A model generated the notes under the pieces. The model did no database searches, had not been told where the DNA came from, and saw only the letters and a program-made list of their open reading frames with translations. A program made the position numbers and the translations under genes. This document shows positions 36,090 to 50,199 of a stretch of 64,000 nt of DNA, piece after piece. The DNA lies in contig CM055898.1 in assembly GCA_029582155.1 (NCBI GenBank), forward strand, positions 34,836,955 through 34,900,954, written 5' to 3'. This DNA comes from Panopea generosa (Eukaryota > Mollusca > Bivalvia > Adapedonta > Hiatellidae). Numbering within the stretch: position 1 is the first letter of the stretch; each line of letters starts with the position of its first letter.

Positions 36090-37900
36090 AACAGCAGTTA
36101 CAGAATATAAGAAAAACAAAGACTGTAACATCAGTTACATAATATTAAATATACAGGGACTGCACCAACAGTAACAGAAAATCACGAATACAGAAACTGT
36201 AACAGCAGTTACATAATAGTACATATACAGATATGACTGCAACAACAGTTACAGAATATTACACATACAGGGACTGCAACATCAGACACAGAATATTAAA
36301 TATACAGTGACTGCAACAACAGTTACAGAATATTACACATACAGGGACTGCAACATCAGTTACAGAATATTACACATACAGAGACTGTGACAACAGTTAC
36401 AGAACATTACACATACAGGGACTGCAACATCAGACACAGAATACTAAACATACAGGGACTGCAATAACAGTTACAGAATATTACACATACAGGGACTGCA
36501 ACATGAGACACAGAATACTAAACATACAGGGACTGCAACAACAGTTACAGAATATTACACATACAGGGACTGCAACATCAGTTACAGAATATTACACATA
36601 CAGGGATTGCAACATCAGACACAGAATATTAAACATACAGGGACTGCAACAACAGTTACAGAATATTACACATACAGGGACTGCAACATCAGTTACAGAA
36701 TATTACACATACAGAAACTGTAACATCGGTTACAGAATATTAAATATACAGGGATTGCAACATCAGACATAGAATATTAAACATACAGGGACTGCAACAA
36801 CAGTTACAGAATATTACACATACAGGGACTGCAACATCAGTTACAGAATATTACATGTACAGAGACTGTAACATCAGTTACATAATATTAAATATACAGG
36901 GATTGCAACATCAGACACAGAATATTAAACATACAGGGACTGCAACAACAGTTACAGAATATTACACATACAGGGACTGCAACATCAGACACAGAATATT
37001 AAACATACAGGGACTGCAACAATAGTTACAGAATATTACACATACAGGGACTGCAACATCAGACACAGAATATTAAACATACAGGGACTGCAACAATAGT
37101 TACAGAATATTACACATACAGGGACTGCAACATCAGTCACAGAATATTAAACATACAGGGACTGCAACAATAGTTACAGAATATTACACATACAGGGACT
37201 GCAACATCAGTCACAGAATATTAAACATACAGTGACTGCAACAACATTTACAGAATATAAGAAAAACAAAGACTGTAACATCAGTTACAGAATATTAAAT
37301 ATACAGGGACTGCACCAACAGTAACAGAAAATTACGAATACAGAAACTGTAACAGCAGTTACATAATAGTACATATACAGATATGACTGCAACAACAGTT
37401 ACAGAATATTACACATACATGGACTGCAACAACAGTTACAGAAAATTACACATACAGGGACTGCAACATCAGACACAGAATATTAAACATACAGGGACTG
37501 CAACAATAGTTACAGAATATTACACATACAGGGACTGCAACATCAGACACAGAATATTAAACATACAGGGACTGCAACAATAGTTACAGAATATTACACA
37601 TACAGGGACTGCAACATCAGTCACAGAATATTAAACATACAGTGACTGCAACAGCAGTTACAGAATATAAGAAAAACAAAGACTGTAACATCAGTTACAG
37701 AATATTAAATATACAGGGACTGCACCAACAGTAACAGAAAATTACGAATACAGAAACTGTAACAGCAGTTACATAATAGTACATATACAGATATGACTGC
37801 AACAACAGTTACAGAATATTACACATACAGGGACTGCAACATCAGACACAGAATATTAAATATACAGGGACTGCAACAACAGTTACAGAATATTAATCAT
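36090..37900 (+). repeat. Homogenised 74-bp dimer domain with a repeated ~300-bp block
   Basis: Alternating monomers with CAACATCAGACACAGAATATT and CAACAACAGTTACAGAATATT form a 74-bp dimer repeated many times with few differences. A marker block (AATATAAGAAAAACAAAGAC ... ACATATACAGATATGACTGC) recurs at about 36105, 37255 and 37668, giving spacings of about 1150 and 413 bp. Confidence 0.88.
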
Positions 37901-40399
37901 ACAGGGTCTGCAACAACAGCTACAGACTACTAGTATGATATATTCAGAGACTGAAACAACATCTACATATTATTATATATGCAGAGATTATTACAACAGC
38001 TACTGAATAGTATGTATGCAGAAACTGTAACAAGAGATACACAGTATTATATATGAAGAGACTGTAACAATAGCTACATACTTTTATATATACAGTCAGT
38101 AAGAGACTGTAACAATGGCTGCAGAATATGATATATACATAGAATTTAACAACAGCTACAGACTATTATATATTCAGAGACTGTAACAACAGCTACATAC
38201 TGTTATATTTGCAGAGACTGTAACAACAGCTACAGAATATTATATATGCAGGGTCTGTAACAACAGCTACATACTATTACATATGCAGAGACTGTAACAA
38301 CAGTTTCATACTATTATATATACAGTTATTGAGAGACTGTAACAACTGCTGCAAAAATATAATATATACAGAGAATGTAATTACAGGTACAGAATATGAT
38401 ATATATATAGAATATGATATATACAAAGACTGTAACAACAGTTACAGACAATTATAATTATATACTAGGAATGTAAAAACAGCCACAGAATATTGTATAT
38501 ACCAGGACTGTAACAATAGCTACATAATATTACATATACAGAGAATACAACAACAGCTACAGAATATTATATATACAGAGACTGTTACAACAGTTACAGA
38601 ATTTTACAAACACAGAGACAGCAACAATTGTCACAGAATATTACACATACAGACACAGCTGGAACAACAATTACAGACTATGACAAATCAGAGACTGCAA
38701 CAATAGTTACAACATTTTACACATACAGGGACTGCAACAACAGCTACAAAATATTATTGATACAGAGATTGTAAAAACAGCTACATACATGTTCTATTAT
38801 ATATAACAACAGTTACAGAATATTACACAAAGACAAACTATAACAATAGCTACATACTTTTATATATACAGAGACAGTACCAACAGTTACAGAATATTAA
38901 ACAAACAGTGACTGCATGACAGTTACATACTATTATATATACACAGACTGTAACAACAACTACAGTATATTAATTATACAGAGACTATAACAACAGCTAC
39001 ATAATATTACATATACAGAGACTGTAACAACAGCTACAGAATATTATAAATACAGAGACGGTAATGCTAGATACAGAATATAAACATACAGGGTCTGCAA
39101 CATCATTTACAGAATGTTATATATACAGAGATTGCAACAACAACTACATAATATTATATACAGAGACTACAATAACAACTACATAATATTATATATACAG
39201 AGACTACAACAACAGTTACAGAATATTATATAGACAACGACTGCAACAACAGTTACAGAATATTACAAATACACAAACTTTACAACAGCTAAATATTATT
39301 TATATATACAGATACTGTAACAACAGCTACAGTATATAACATATACCAGAGACTGTAACAACAGCTACAGAATATCAAATATACAGAGACTGTAACATCA
39401 GTTACAGAATATTGCACATACAGAGACTGTAACAAAAGTGACAGAATATGAAACATACAAAGAATGTTACAACAGTTACAGTATATAACATATACCAGAG
39501 GCTGTAACAACAGCTACAGTATAAAACATATACCAGAGACTGTAACAACAATTACAGAATATTACACATACAGAGACTGTAACAAAAGCGATAGAATATG
39601 AAACTTTCAAAGAATGTTACAACAGTTACAGACTATTGTATATACCGGGACTTCAACAACAGCTACCGTAGCATACTATAGTATATATTCAGACTGTAAC
39701 AACAGCTACAGCCTATTGTATATACTGGGAATGTAACAACAGTTAAAGAATAGTATATATATACAGATACTGTTACAACAGTTACAGAATATTACACATA
39801 CAGGGACTTTAACAACAGCTACAAAATATTATATATACAGAGATTGTAACAATAGTTACAGAATATTTCACAGAGACTGTAACAACAGCAAAGGAATATA
39901 ACAAACAGTTACATAATAAATTATATTCAGAGACAGTAACAACAGCTACAGTATATTACATATACAGAGACTGTAACAACAGCTTCAGAATATTACATAT
40001 ATAGGGACTGCAACAAGAGTTACTGAATATTTCACATACAGAAACTGCAACAACAGTTACAGATTATAACACATACAGGGACTGCAACAACAGTTACAGA
40101 ATATTACACATACACATACTGTAAAAACAGCTACATACTTTTATATATACAGAAACACTGTAACAACAGTTACAGAATATAATATATTCAGAGACTGTAA
40201 CAACAGCTACAGTATATTACATATACAGAATATTACACAAACAGGGACTGCAACATCAGTTACAGAATATTACACATACACAAGCTGTAACAACAGCTAC
40301 AGAAAAATATATACAGAGAATGTAACAGTAGTTACAAAATATTAACATACAGGGATGGTGACAACAGTTACAGAATATGTTACAGACAGGGACTGCAAC

Positions 40400-43300
40400 A
40401 AAAGGTACAGAATATTACACATACAGAGATGCAACAACAGTTTCAGAATATAAAACATACAGGGACTGCAACAACATTTACAGAATATTAAACATACAGA
40501 GACTGCAACAACAGTTACAGAATATTACACATATAGGGCTTGCAACAACAGTTACAGAATATTACACATACAGAGACTGTTACAGACTATTATGCAAGTG
40601 GAGACTGCAACAACTTTTACAGAATATTAAACATACAGAGACTGCAACACCAGTTACAGAATATTACAAATACAGGGACTGCAACAACAATTTTAAAATA
40701 GTACTCATATAGAGACTGCAATTACACATACAGGGACTGTAACAATAGTTACAGAATATTAAACATACAGGGACTGCAACAATAATTACAGAAAATTAAA
40801 CATACAGGGTCTGAAACAACAGTTACATAATATTACATATACTGAGACTGTAACAACCACTACAGAATATTATATATATATATATATATATACAGAGTCT
40901 ATAACAAAATCATCATATAAGTAGAGATTGTAACAACAGCTGCATACTATTATATATACAGAGATTGTAACAACAGTTACAGAATACTATACATACAGGG
41001 ACTGTAACATCAGCTACAGAATATTACTCAAACAGGGTCTGCGACAATAGTTACAGAATAGTACACATACAGAGACTTAAAAAACAGTTACAGAATATTA
41101 AACATGCAAGGACTGGAACAACAGTCACAGAAAATTAAGCATACAGGGACTACGACAACAGTTACAGAATATTACACATACAGGGAATGCAACAACAATT
41201 TCAAAATAGTTCTCATACAGGGACTGCAATTACACATACAGGGACTGCAACAACAGTTACAGAATATTAAACATACAGGGACAGCAACAACAGCTACATA
41301 ATATTATATATACAGTGACTGTTACACTAGTTACAGAATATTAACATACAGGGATGGTGACAACAGTTACAGAATATTACACATACAGAGACTGCAACAA
41401 CAGTTTCAGAATATTAAACATACAGAGACTGTTACAACATTTACAGAATGTTGAACATACAGAGATTGCAACATCAATTACAGAATATTACACATATAGG
41501 GATTGCAACAACAGTTACAGATTATTACACATACAGAGACTGTTACAGAATATTACCCATATGGAGACTGCAACAACAGTTACAGAATATTACACATACA
41601 GGTACTGCGACATCAGTTACAGAATATTACACATATAGGGACTGCAACAACAATTTCAAAATAGTACTAATACAATGACTGCAATTATACATACAGAAAC
41701 TGCAACAATAGTTACAGAATATTAAACATACAGGGACTGCAACAATAGTTACAGAAAATTAAACATACAGGGTCTGCAACAACAGTTACATAATATTACA
41801 TATACTGAGACTGTAACAACCACTACAGAATATTATATATAAACAGAGACTGTAACAACATCGTCTTATTAGTAGAGACTGTAACAACAGCGGAATACTA
41901 TTATATATACAGAGACTGTAACAACAGTTACACAATATTATACATAGAGGAATGTAACATCAGCTACAGATTATTACACATAAAGGGACTGCAACAACAG
42001 GTACAGAATATTAAACATGCAAGGACTGGAACAACAGTCACAGAATATTAAACATACAGGGACTACGACAACAGTTACAGAATATTACACATACAGAGAC
42101 TTCAAGAACAGTTACAGAATATTAAACATACAGGATCTGCAACAACAGTTACAGAGTATCACATATACACAGTCTGCAACAACAGTAACAAAATATCAAA
42201 CAAACAGAGACTGCAAAAACAGTAATTACAGAATATTTCACATACAGAGAAGGGAACAACAGTTAAAGAATCTTAAACATACAGGGACTCTAACAACAGT
42301 TACAGAATATTAAACATACAGGGACTGGAACAACATTTACATAATATTAAACATATAGAGACTGCAACAACAGTTACAGAATATTAAACATACAGGTACT
42401 GCAACAACAGTTACATAATATTACAAATACAGAGACTGCAACAGCAGTTACAGAATATTTAACATACAGATAATGTAACAACAGTAACAGAATATTAAAC
42501 ATCCAGGGACTGCAACCACAACAGTCAAGAATATTACACATAAAGGGTCTGCAACAACAGCTACATAATATTACACATACATGGACTGCAACAACAGTAA
42601 CAGGATATTACACATACAGGGTCTGCAACAACAGTTACAGAATATTACTCATAAGGGGACTGCAACAACAGTTACATAATATTAAACATACAGTGACTGC
42701 AACAATAATTACAGAATATTACACATACAGGGATTGCAACATCAATTTCAAAATAGTACTCATACAGGGACTGCATTAAACACATACAGGGACTGTAACA
42801 ATAGTTACAGAATATTAAACATATAGGGACTGCAACAATAGTTACAGCAAATTAAACATACAGGGTCTGCAACAGCAGTTACATAATATTACATATACTG
42901 AGACTGTAACAACCACTACAGAATATTATATATGTACACAAAGACTGTAACAAAATCTTCCTGTTAGTAGAGACTGTAACAACAGCTGCAGAATATTATA
43001 CATACACATCAGCTACAGAATATTACACATACAGAGACTGCGACAACAGTTACAGAATAGTACACATACAGAGACTGCAACAACAGTTACAGTATATTAA
43101 ACATGCAAGGACTGGAACAACAGTCACAGAATATTAAACATACAGGGACTACCACAACAGTAACAGAATATTACACATGTAGAGACTGCAAGAACAGTTA
43201 CAGAATATTAAACATACAGGGTCTGCAACAGCAGTTACAGAGTATCACATATACACAGTCTGCAACAACAGTTACAGTTACACATACAAAGAATGCAAGA

Positions 43301-43400
43301 ACAGTTACAGAATATTAAACATACAGGATCTGCAACAGCAGTTACAGAGTATCACATATACACAGTCTGCAACAACAGTTACAGAATATTATACATACAG
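40400..43400 (+). repeat. ~1-kb higher-order repeat, three copies (site 1)
   Basis: A marker with an atypical monomer (TTAGTAGAGACTGTAACAAC and a CATC.TC preceding it) recurs at about 40905, 41860 and 42955, each in the same series of variant monomers (CATGCAAGGACTGGAACAAC, CAATTTCAAAATAGTACTC). The same unit is found three more times at 50.2-53.0 kb. Confidence 0.85.
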
Positions 43401-46400
43401 ATACTGTTACAACAGTTACAGAATATTACATATAAACAAACATTAACATCAGATATATACTATAATGTATACAGAGACTGTAATAATAGTTACAGAATAT
43501 TATATATACACAGTGATAGTAAAAACAGTTACAGAATATTACACATAAACAAACTTGAACAAAAGCTACTTACTATTATATTGACAAAGACTGTAAGAAT
43601 AGTTACAGAATATTATACATACAGATACTGTAACAACAGTTACAGAATATTATACATAAAGATACGGTAACAACAGTTACAGAATACTATACATACAAAG
43701 ACTGCAACAATAGCTACATAATATTAAATATATATACAGACACTGTTACAACAGCTACATATTATTATTATTAAACAGGGACTGTATCAACAGCTATAGC
43801 TTATTTTATATGAACAACAGCTGCAAACTATTATATATGCAGAGACTGTAACAACAGCCACATAGTATTATAAATACAAGACCTGTAACAACAGCTATAG
43901 AATATTATATATATATATACAGAGACTGTAACAACAGTTACATAATATCATAGATATACAGAGCCTGTAACAACAGATACAGAATATTACACAGACTGCA
44001 ACAATAGTTACATAATATTACATATACACAGACTGTAAGACCAGTTACAGAATACTACACAGACTGCAACAACAGTTACAGAATTTTACATGGAATGCAA
44101 AAAACAGTTACATAATTTACACAGACAGAGACTGTTACAACAATTACAGAATATTACAAAGACTCCATTAATTGTAACAGAATAATACAAAGACTGCAAC
44201 AACAGTTACAGAATATTACACATAAACACACTGTTACAAAAGTTACAGAATATAACATATACACAGACTATAACAACAGTTACAGAATATTATATTAACA
44301 CAGACGGTAACAACAGTTATAGAATATTACACAGACTGTAACAACAGTTTCAGAATATCACACATACACAGACTATAACAACAGTTACAGAATATTACAT
44401 GGACACAAACTGTAACAACAGTTACACAATATTACACAGACTGTAAAAACAGTTTCAGAATATTACATATACACAGACTATAAAAACATATACAGAATAC
44501 TACACACACTGAAACAACAGTTACAGAATATTACATATAAACAGAATGCAACAAAAGTTACAGATTATTACACAGGCTGCAACAATAGTTATATAATATA
44601 ACATACACATAAACTGTAACAAAAGTTACAGAATGTTACATATACACACACTGCAACAACAGTAACAGAATATTACTCAGACACAGATTGCAACAACAGT
44701 TACAGAAAATTACACAGACTGCAACAACAGTAACAGAATATTACTGAGACACAGATTGCAACAACAGTTACAGAATATTACACAGACTGCAACAATAGTT
44801 ACATAATATTATATAACAAATAAAATGTTATAACATTTACAAATTGTTACAAATACAGAGACAGCAACAACAGCTACAGAATATTAAACATATGCAGACT
44901 TCAACAACAGTAACATAATATTACACATACACAAACTGGAACAACAGTTACAGAATATTAAACATACAGGGACTGCAACAACAGTTACAGAATATCACAC
45001 ATATGCAGACTGCAACAACAGTTAGAGAAAATTACACATACACAAACTGTAAAAAAGTTACAGGATATTAAACATACAGGAACAGCAACAACAGTTACAG
45101 AATATTGTATATACAGAGACTACAACAACAGTTAGAGATTACATATGGAGAGACTGTAACAACAGCTACATAATATTATAGATACAGAGACTACAATAAC
45201 AGTAACAGAATATTATATGTGCAGAGACTGTAACAACAGCTACATACTATTATATATACAGAGACTGTAACGACATCTACAGAATATGATATATACAGAG
45301 ACTGTAACAAAAGCGATAGACTATGAAATATACAGAGACTCTAACATCAGTTACAGACTATTGTATATATGAGGACTATAACAACAGCTACAGACCATTG
45401 TACATATCGGGACTGTAACAACAGCTACATACAATTGAATATATCACAAGTGTAACTACAGTTACATCATATTATATATACAGAGACTATAACAACAGTT
45501 GCAGATCATTACTTATACAGAGAATGTAACAACAGTTACAAACTATTATATATACAAAGACTGTAACAACAGCTACATACTATTATATATGCTGAGACTG
45601 TAACAACAGATACAGAATATTATATATACTCAGACTGTAACAACAGTTACAGAATATTACACATACACAGAGTGCAACAATTGTTACAGAATATTACACA
45701 GATTGCAACAATAGTTACATAATATTACATACAAATAAACCGTTATAGAAGTTACAGATTGTTACACATACAGAGACCGCAACAACATATACAACGACTA
45801 TAAAAACAGTTACAGAATATTACAGAATATTACACAGACTGCAACAACAGCTACAGAATTTAACATATACACAGACTATAACAACAGTTACAGAATATTA
45901 CACAGACTGCAACAACAGCTACAGAATTTAACATATACAATGACTATAACAAAAGTTACAGGATATTAAACATACCGGGACAGCAACAACAGTTAAATTA
46001 TATTAAACATACAGGGACAGCAACAACTGTTAAAGAATAGTACACCGAAACAAACTGTAACAACAGCTACATACCTTTATATATACAGAGATGGTAAGAA
46101 CAGCAACATACACCAGGACTGTAACAACAGCTACAGAATATTATATATACAGAAACTGTAACAACAGTTACAGAATATTATATATGCAGAGACTATAGCA
46201 ACAGCTACATACTATTATATATGCAGAAACTGTAACAATAGCTACATACTATTATATATACAGAGACTGTAACAACAGTTATAGACTTTTGTATATACTG
46301 GTACTGTAACAACAGCTACAGATTATTATTTATACAGAGACTGAAACAACAGCTACATACTATTATATATATAGAGAGAGAGACTGTAACAACACTTACA

Positions 46401-48531
46401 GAATATTATATACACGAGGATTGCAACAATAGGTACAGAATATTACATAGACAGAGATTTTAACAAAGGCTACAGACTATTATTGATGCAGAGACTGTAA
46501 CAACAGCTACATACTTTTATATATGCTGAGACTAACAACAGCTACAGAATATTATATATGCAGAGACTGTAACAACAGCTACATACTATTATATATATAC
46601 AGCAACAGTAACAACAGCTATAGAATATTATATGTACAGAGACTACAACAACAGACTGTAACAACAGCTACATACTATTATATATGCAGAGACTAACAAC
46701 AGCTACAGAATATTATACATACAGAAACTGCAACAATAGTTACAGAATATTACACATAGACAAATTGTAACAATAACTACATACTATTATATATACAGAG
46801 ACTGTAACAACTGCTACAGAATATTAAACATACAGGGACTGCAACAAAAGTTACAGAATATTACACATACAGGGACTGCAACATTAGTTAGAGAATATTA
46901 AACATACAGTGACTGCAACAACAGTGACAGAATATTAATCATACAGGGTCTGCAACAACAGCTACAGAATATAATACATACAGGGACAGCAACAACAGTT
47001 ATTTAATAGTACAATTACAGAGTTGACTGGAACAGCAGTTACAGAATATAAGAAAAACAAAGACTGCAACATCAGTTAGAGAATATTAAATATACAGGGA
47101 CTGCACCATCAGTAACAGAATATTACAAATACAGAAACTGTAACAACAGTTACATTATAGTACATATACAGATATGAATGCAACAACAGTTACATAATAT
47201 TACACATACAGGGACTGCAACAACAGTTACAGAATATTAATCATACAGGGTCTGCAACAACAGCTACAGAATATTATACATACAGAGAATTTAACAACAG
47301 CTACAGACTACTAGTATGATATATTCAGAGACAGTAACAACATCTACATATTATTATATATGCAGAGATTGTTACAACAGCTACTGAATATTATGTATGC
47401 AGAAACTGTAACAAGAGATACATAGTATTATATATGAAGAGACTGTAACAATAGCTACATACTTTTATATAATTTTATAGTCAGTGAGAGACTGTTACAA
47501 TGGCTGCAGAATATGATATATACATAGAATTTAACAACAGCTACAGACTATTATATATTCAGAGACTGTAACAACAGCTACATACTGTTATATTTGAAGA
47601 GACTGTAACAACAGCTACAGAATATTATATATGCAGAGTCTGTAACAACAGCTACACACTATTATATATGCAGAGACTGTAACAACAGTTTCATACTATT
47701 ATATATACAGTTATTGAGACACTGTAACAACTGCTGCAAAATATAATATATACAGAGAATGTAATTACAGGTACAGAATATGATATATATATATAGAATA
47801 TGATATATACAAAGACTGTAACAACAGTTACAGACAATTATAATTATATACTAGGAATGTAAAAACAGTCACAGAATATTGTATATACCAGGACTGTAAC
47901 AATAGCTACATAATATTACATATACAGAGACTGCAACAACAGCTACAGATATTATATATACAGAGACTGTTACAAGTTACAGAATTTTACACATACAGAG
48001 ACTGTAACAACTGTTATAGATTATTACACATACAGACACTGCTGGAACAACAATTACAGAATATAACAAATACAGAGACTGCAACAACAGTTACAGAATA
48101 TTAAATATACAGGGACTGCAACAACAAATACAGAATATTAAACATACAGGGACTGCAACAATAGTTACAAAATTTTACACATACAGGGACTGAAACAACA
48201 GCTACAAAATATTATTGATACGGAGACTGTAACAACAGCTATATACATGTACTATTATATAAATATATATATATATATATAAAGAGATTGTAACACAACA
48301 GCTATAGAATATTATATATACAGAGATTGTAGAAACAGCCACAGAATATTATATATAAACAGAGACTGTTATAATAGCTATAGAATATTATATTAACAGA
48401 GATTTTAACAACAGCTACAGATTATTATATATGCAGAGACTGTAACAACAGCTACATACTATTATAAATGCAGAGACTAACAACAGCTACAGAAAATTAA
48501 ATATGCAGTGACTGTAACAACTGTTACATAC

Positions 48532-48533
<2 letters not shown>

Positions 48534-48579
<46 letters not shown>
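48534..48579. repeat. (TA)n microsatellite within satellite
   Basis: About 23 TA units in the link of a satellite monomer. It is absent or shorter in the duplicate region near 38.8 kb, so it expanded after the duplication. Confidence 0.9.
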
Positions 48580-48582
<3 letters not shown>

Positions 48583-50199
48583 GACAGTAACAGCAGCTAC
48601 AGATTATAATATATACAGAGACTACAACAACAGTTACAGAATATTATATATACAGAAACTTCAACAACAGTTACAGAATATTACACAAAGACAAACTATA
48701 ACAATAGCTACATAATTTTATATATACAGAGACAGTAACAACCGTTACAGAATATTAAACAAACAGTGACTGTATGACAGTTACATACTATTATATATAC
48801 AGAGACTGTAACAACAACTACAGTATATTAATTATACAGAGACTATAACAACAGCTACATAATATTACATATACAGAGACTGTAACAACAGCTACAGAAT
48901 ATTATATATAAAGACACTGTAATGCTAGATACAGAATATAAACATACAGGGACTGCAACATCAGTTACAATATGTTATATATACAGAGACTGCAACAACA
49001 ACAATTTAAAATTATATATACAGAGACTACAACAACTACATAATATTATATATACAGAGACTACAACAACAGTTACAGAATATTATATATACAATGACTG
49101 CAACAACAGTTACAGAATATTACAAATACACAAACTTTACAACAGCTAAATATTATTTATATATACAGAGACTGTAACAACAGCTACAGTATATAACATA
49201 TACCAGAGACTGTAACAACAGCTACAGAATATCAAATATACAGAGACTGTAACAACAGTTACAGAATATTGCACATACAGAGACTGTAACGAAAGTGATA
49301 GAATATGAAACATACAAAGAATGTTACAACAGTTACTGTATATAACATATACCAGAGGCTGTAACAACAGCTACAGTATAAAACATATACCAGAGACTGT
49401 AACAACAATTACAGAATATTACACATCCAGAGACTGTAACAAAAGCGATAGAATATGAAACATTCAAAGAATGTTACAACAGTTACAGACTATTGTATAT
49501 ACCGGGACTGTAACAACAGCTACCGTAACATACTATAGTATATATCCGGACTGTAACAACAGCTACAGCCTATTGTATATACTGGGACTGTAACAACAGT
49601 TAAAGAATAATATATATACAGAGACTGTTACAACAGTAACAGAATATTACACATACAGGGACTTTAACAACAGCTACAAAATATTATATATACAGATATT
49701 GTAACAATAGTTATGGAATATTTTACAGAGACTGTAACAACAGCAAAGGAATATTAAAAACAGTTACATAATAAATTATATTCAGAGACAGTAACAACAG
49801 CTACAGTATATTACATATAAAGGGACTGCAACAACAGTTACTGAATATTACACATACAGAATCTGCAACAACACTTACAGTTTATAACACATACAGGGAA
49901 TGCAACAACAGTAACAGAATATTACACATACACATACTGTAACAACAGCTACATACTATTATATATACAGAAACACTGTAACATCAGTTACAGAATATAA
50001 TATATTCAGAGACAGTAACAACAGCTTCAGTATATTACATATACAGAGAATGTAACAACAACGACAGAATATTACACAAACAGGGACTGCAACATCAGTT
50101 ACAGAATATTACACATACACAAGCTGTAACAACAGCTACAGAATAGAATATATACAGAGAATGTAACAGTAGTTACAAAATATTAACATACAGGGATGG

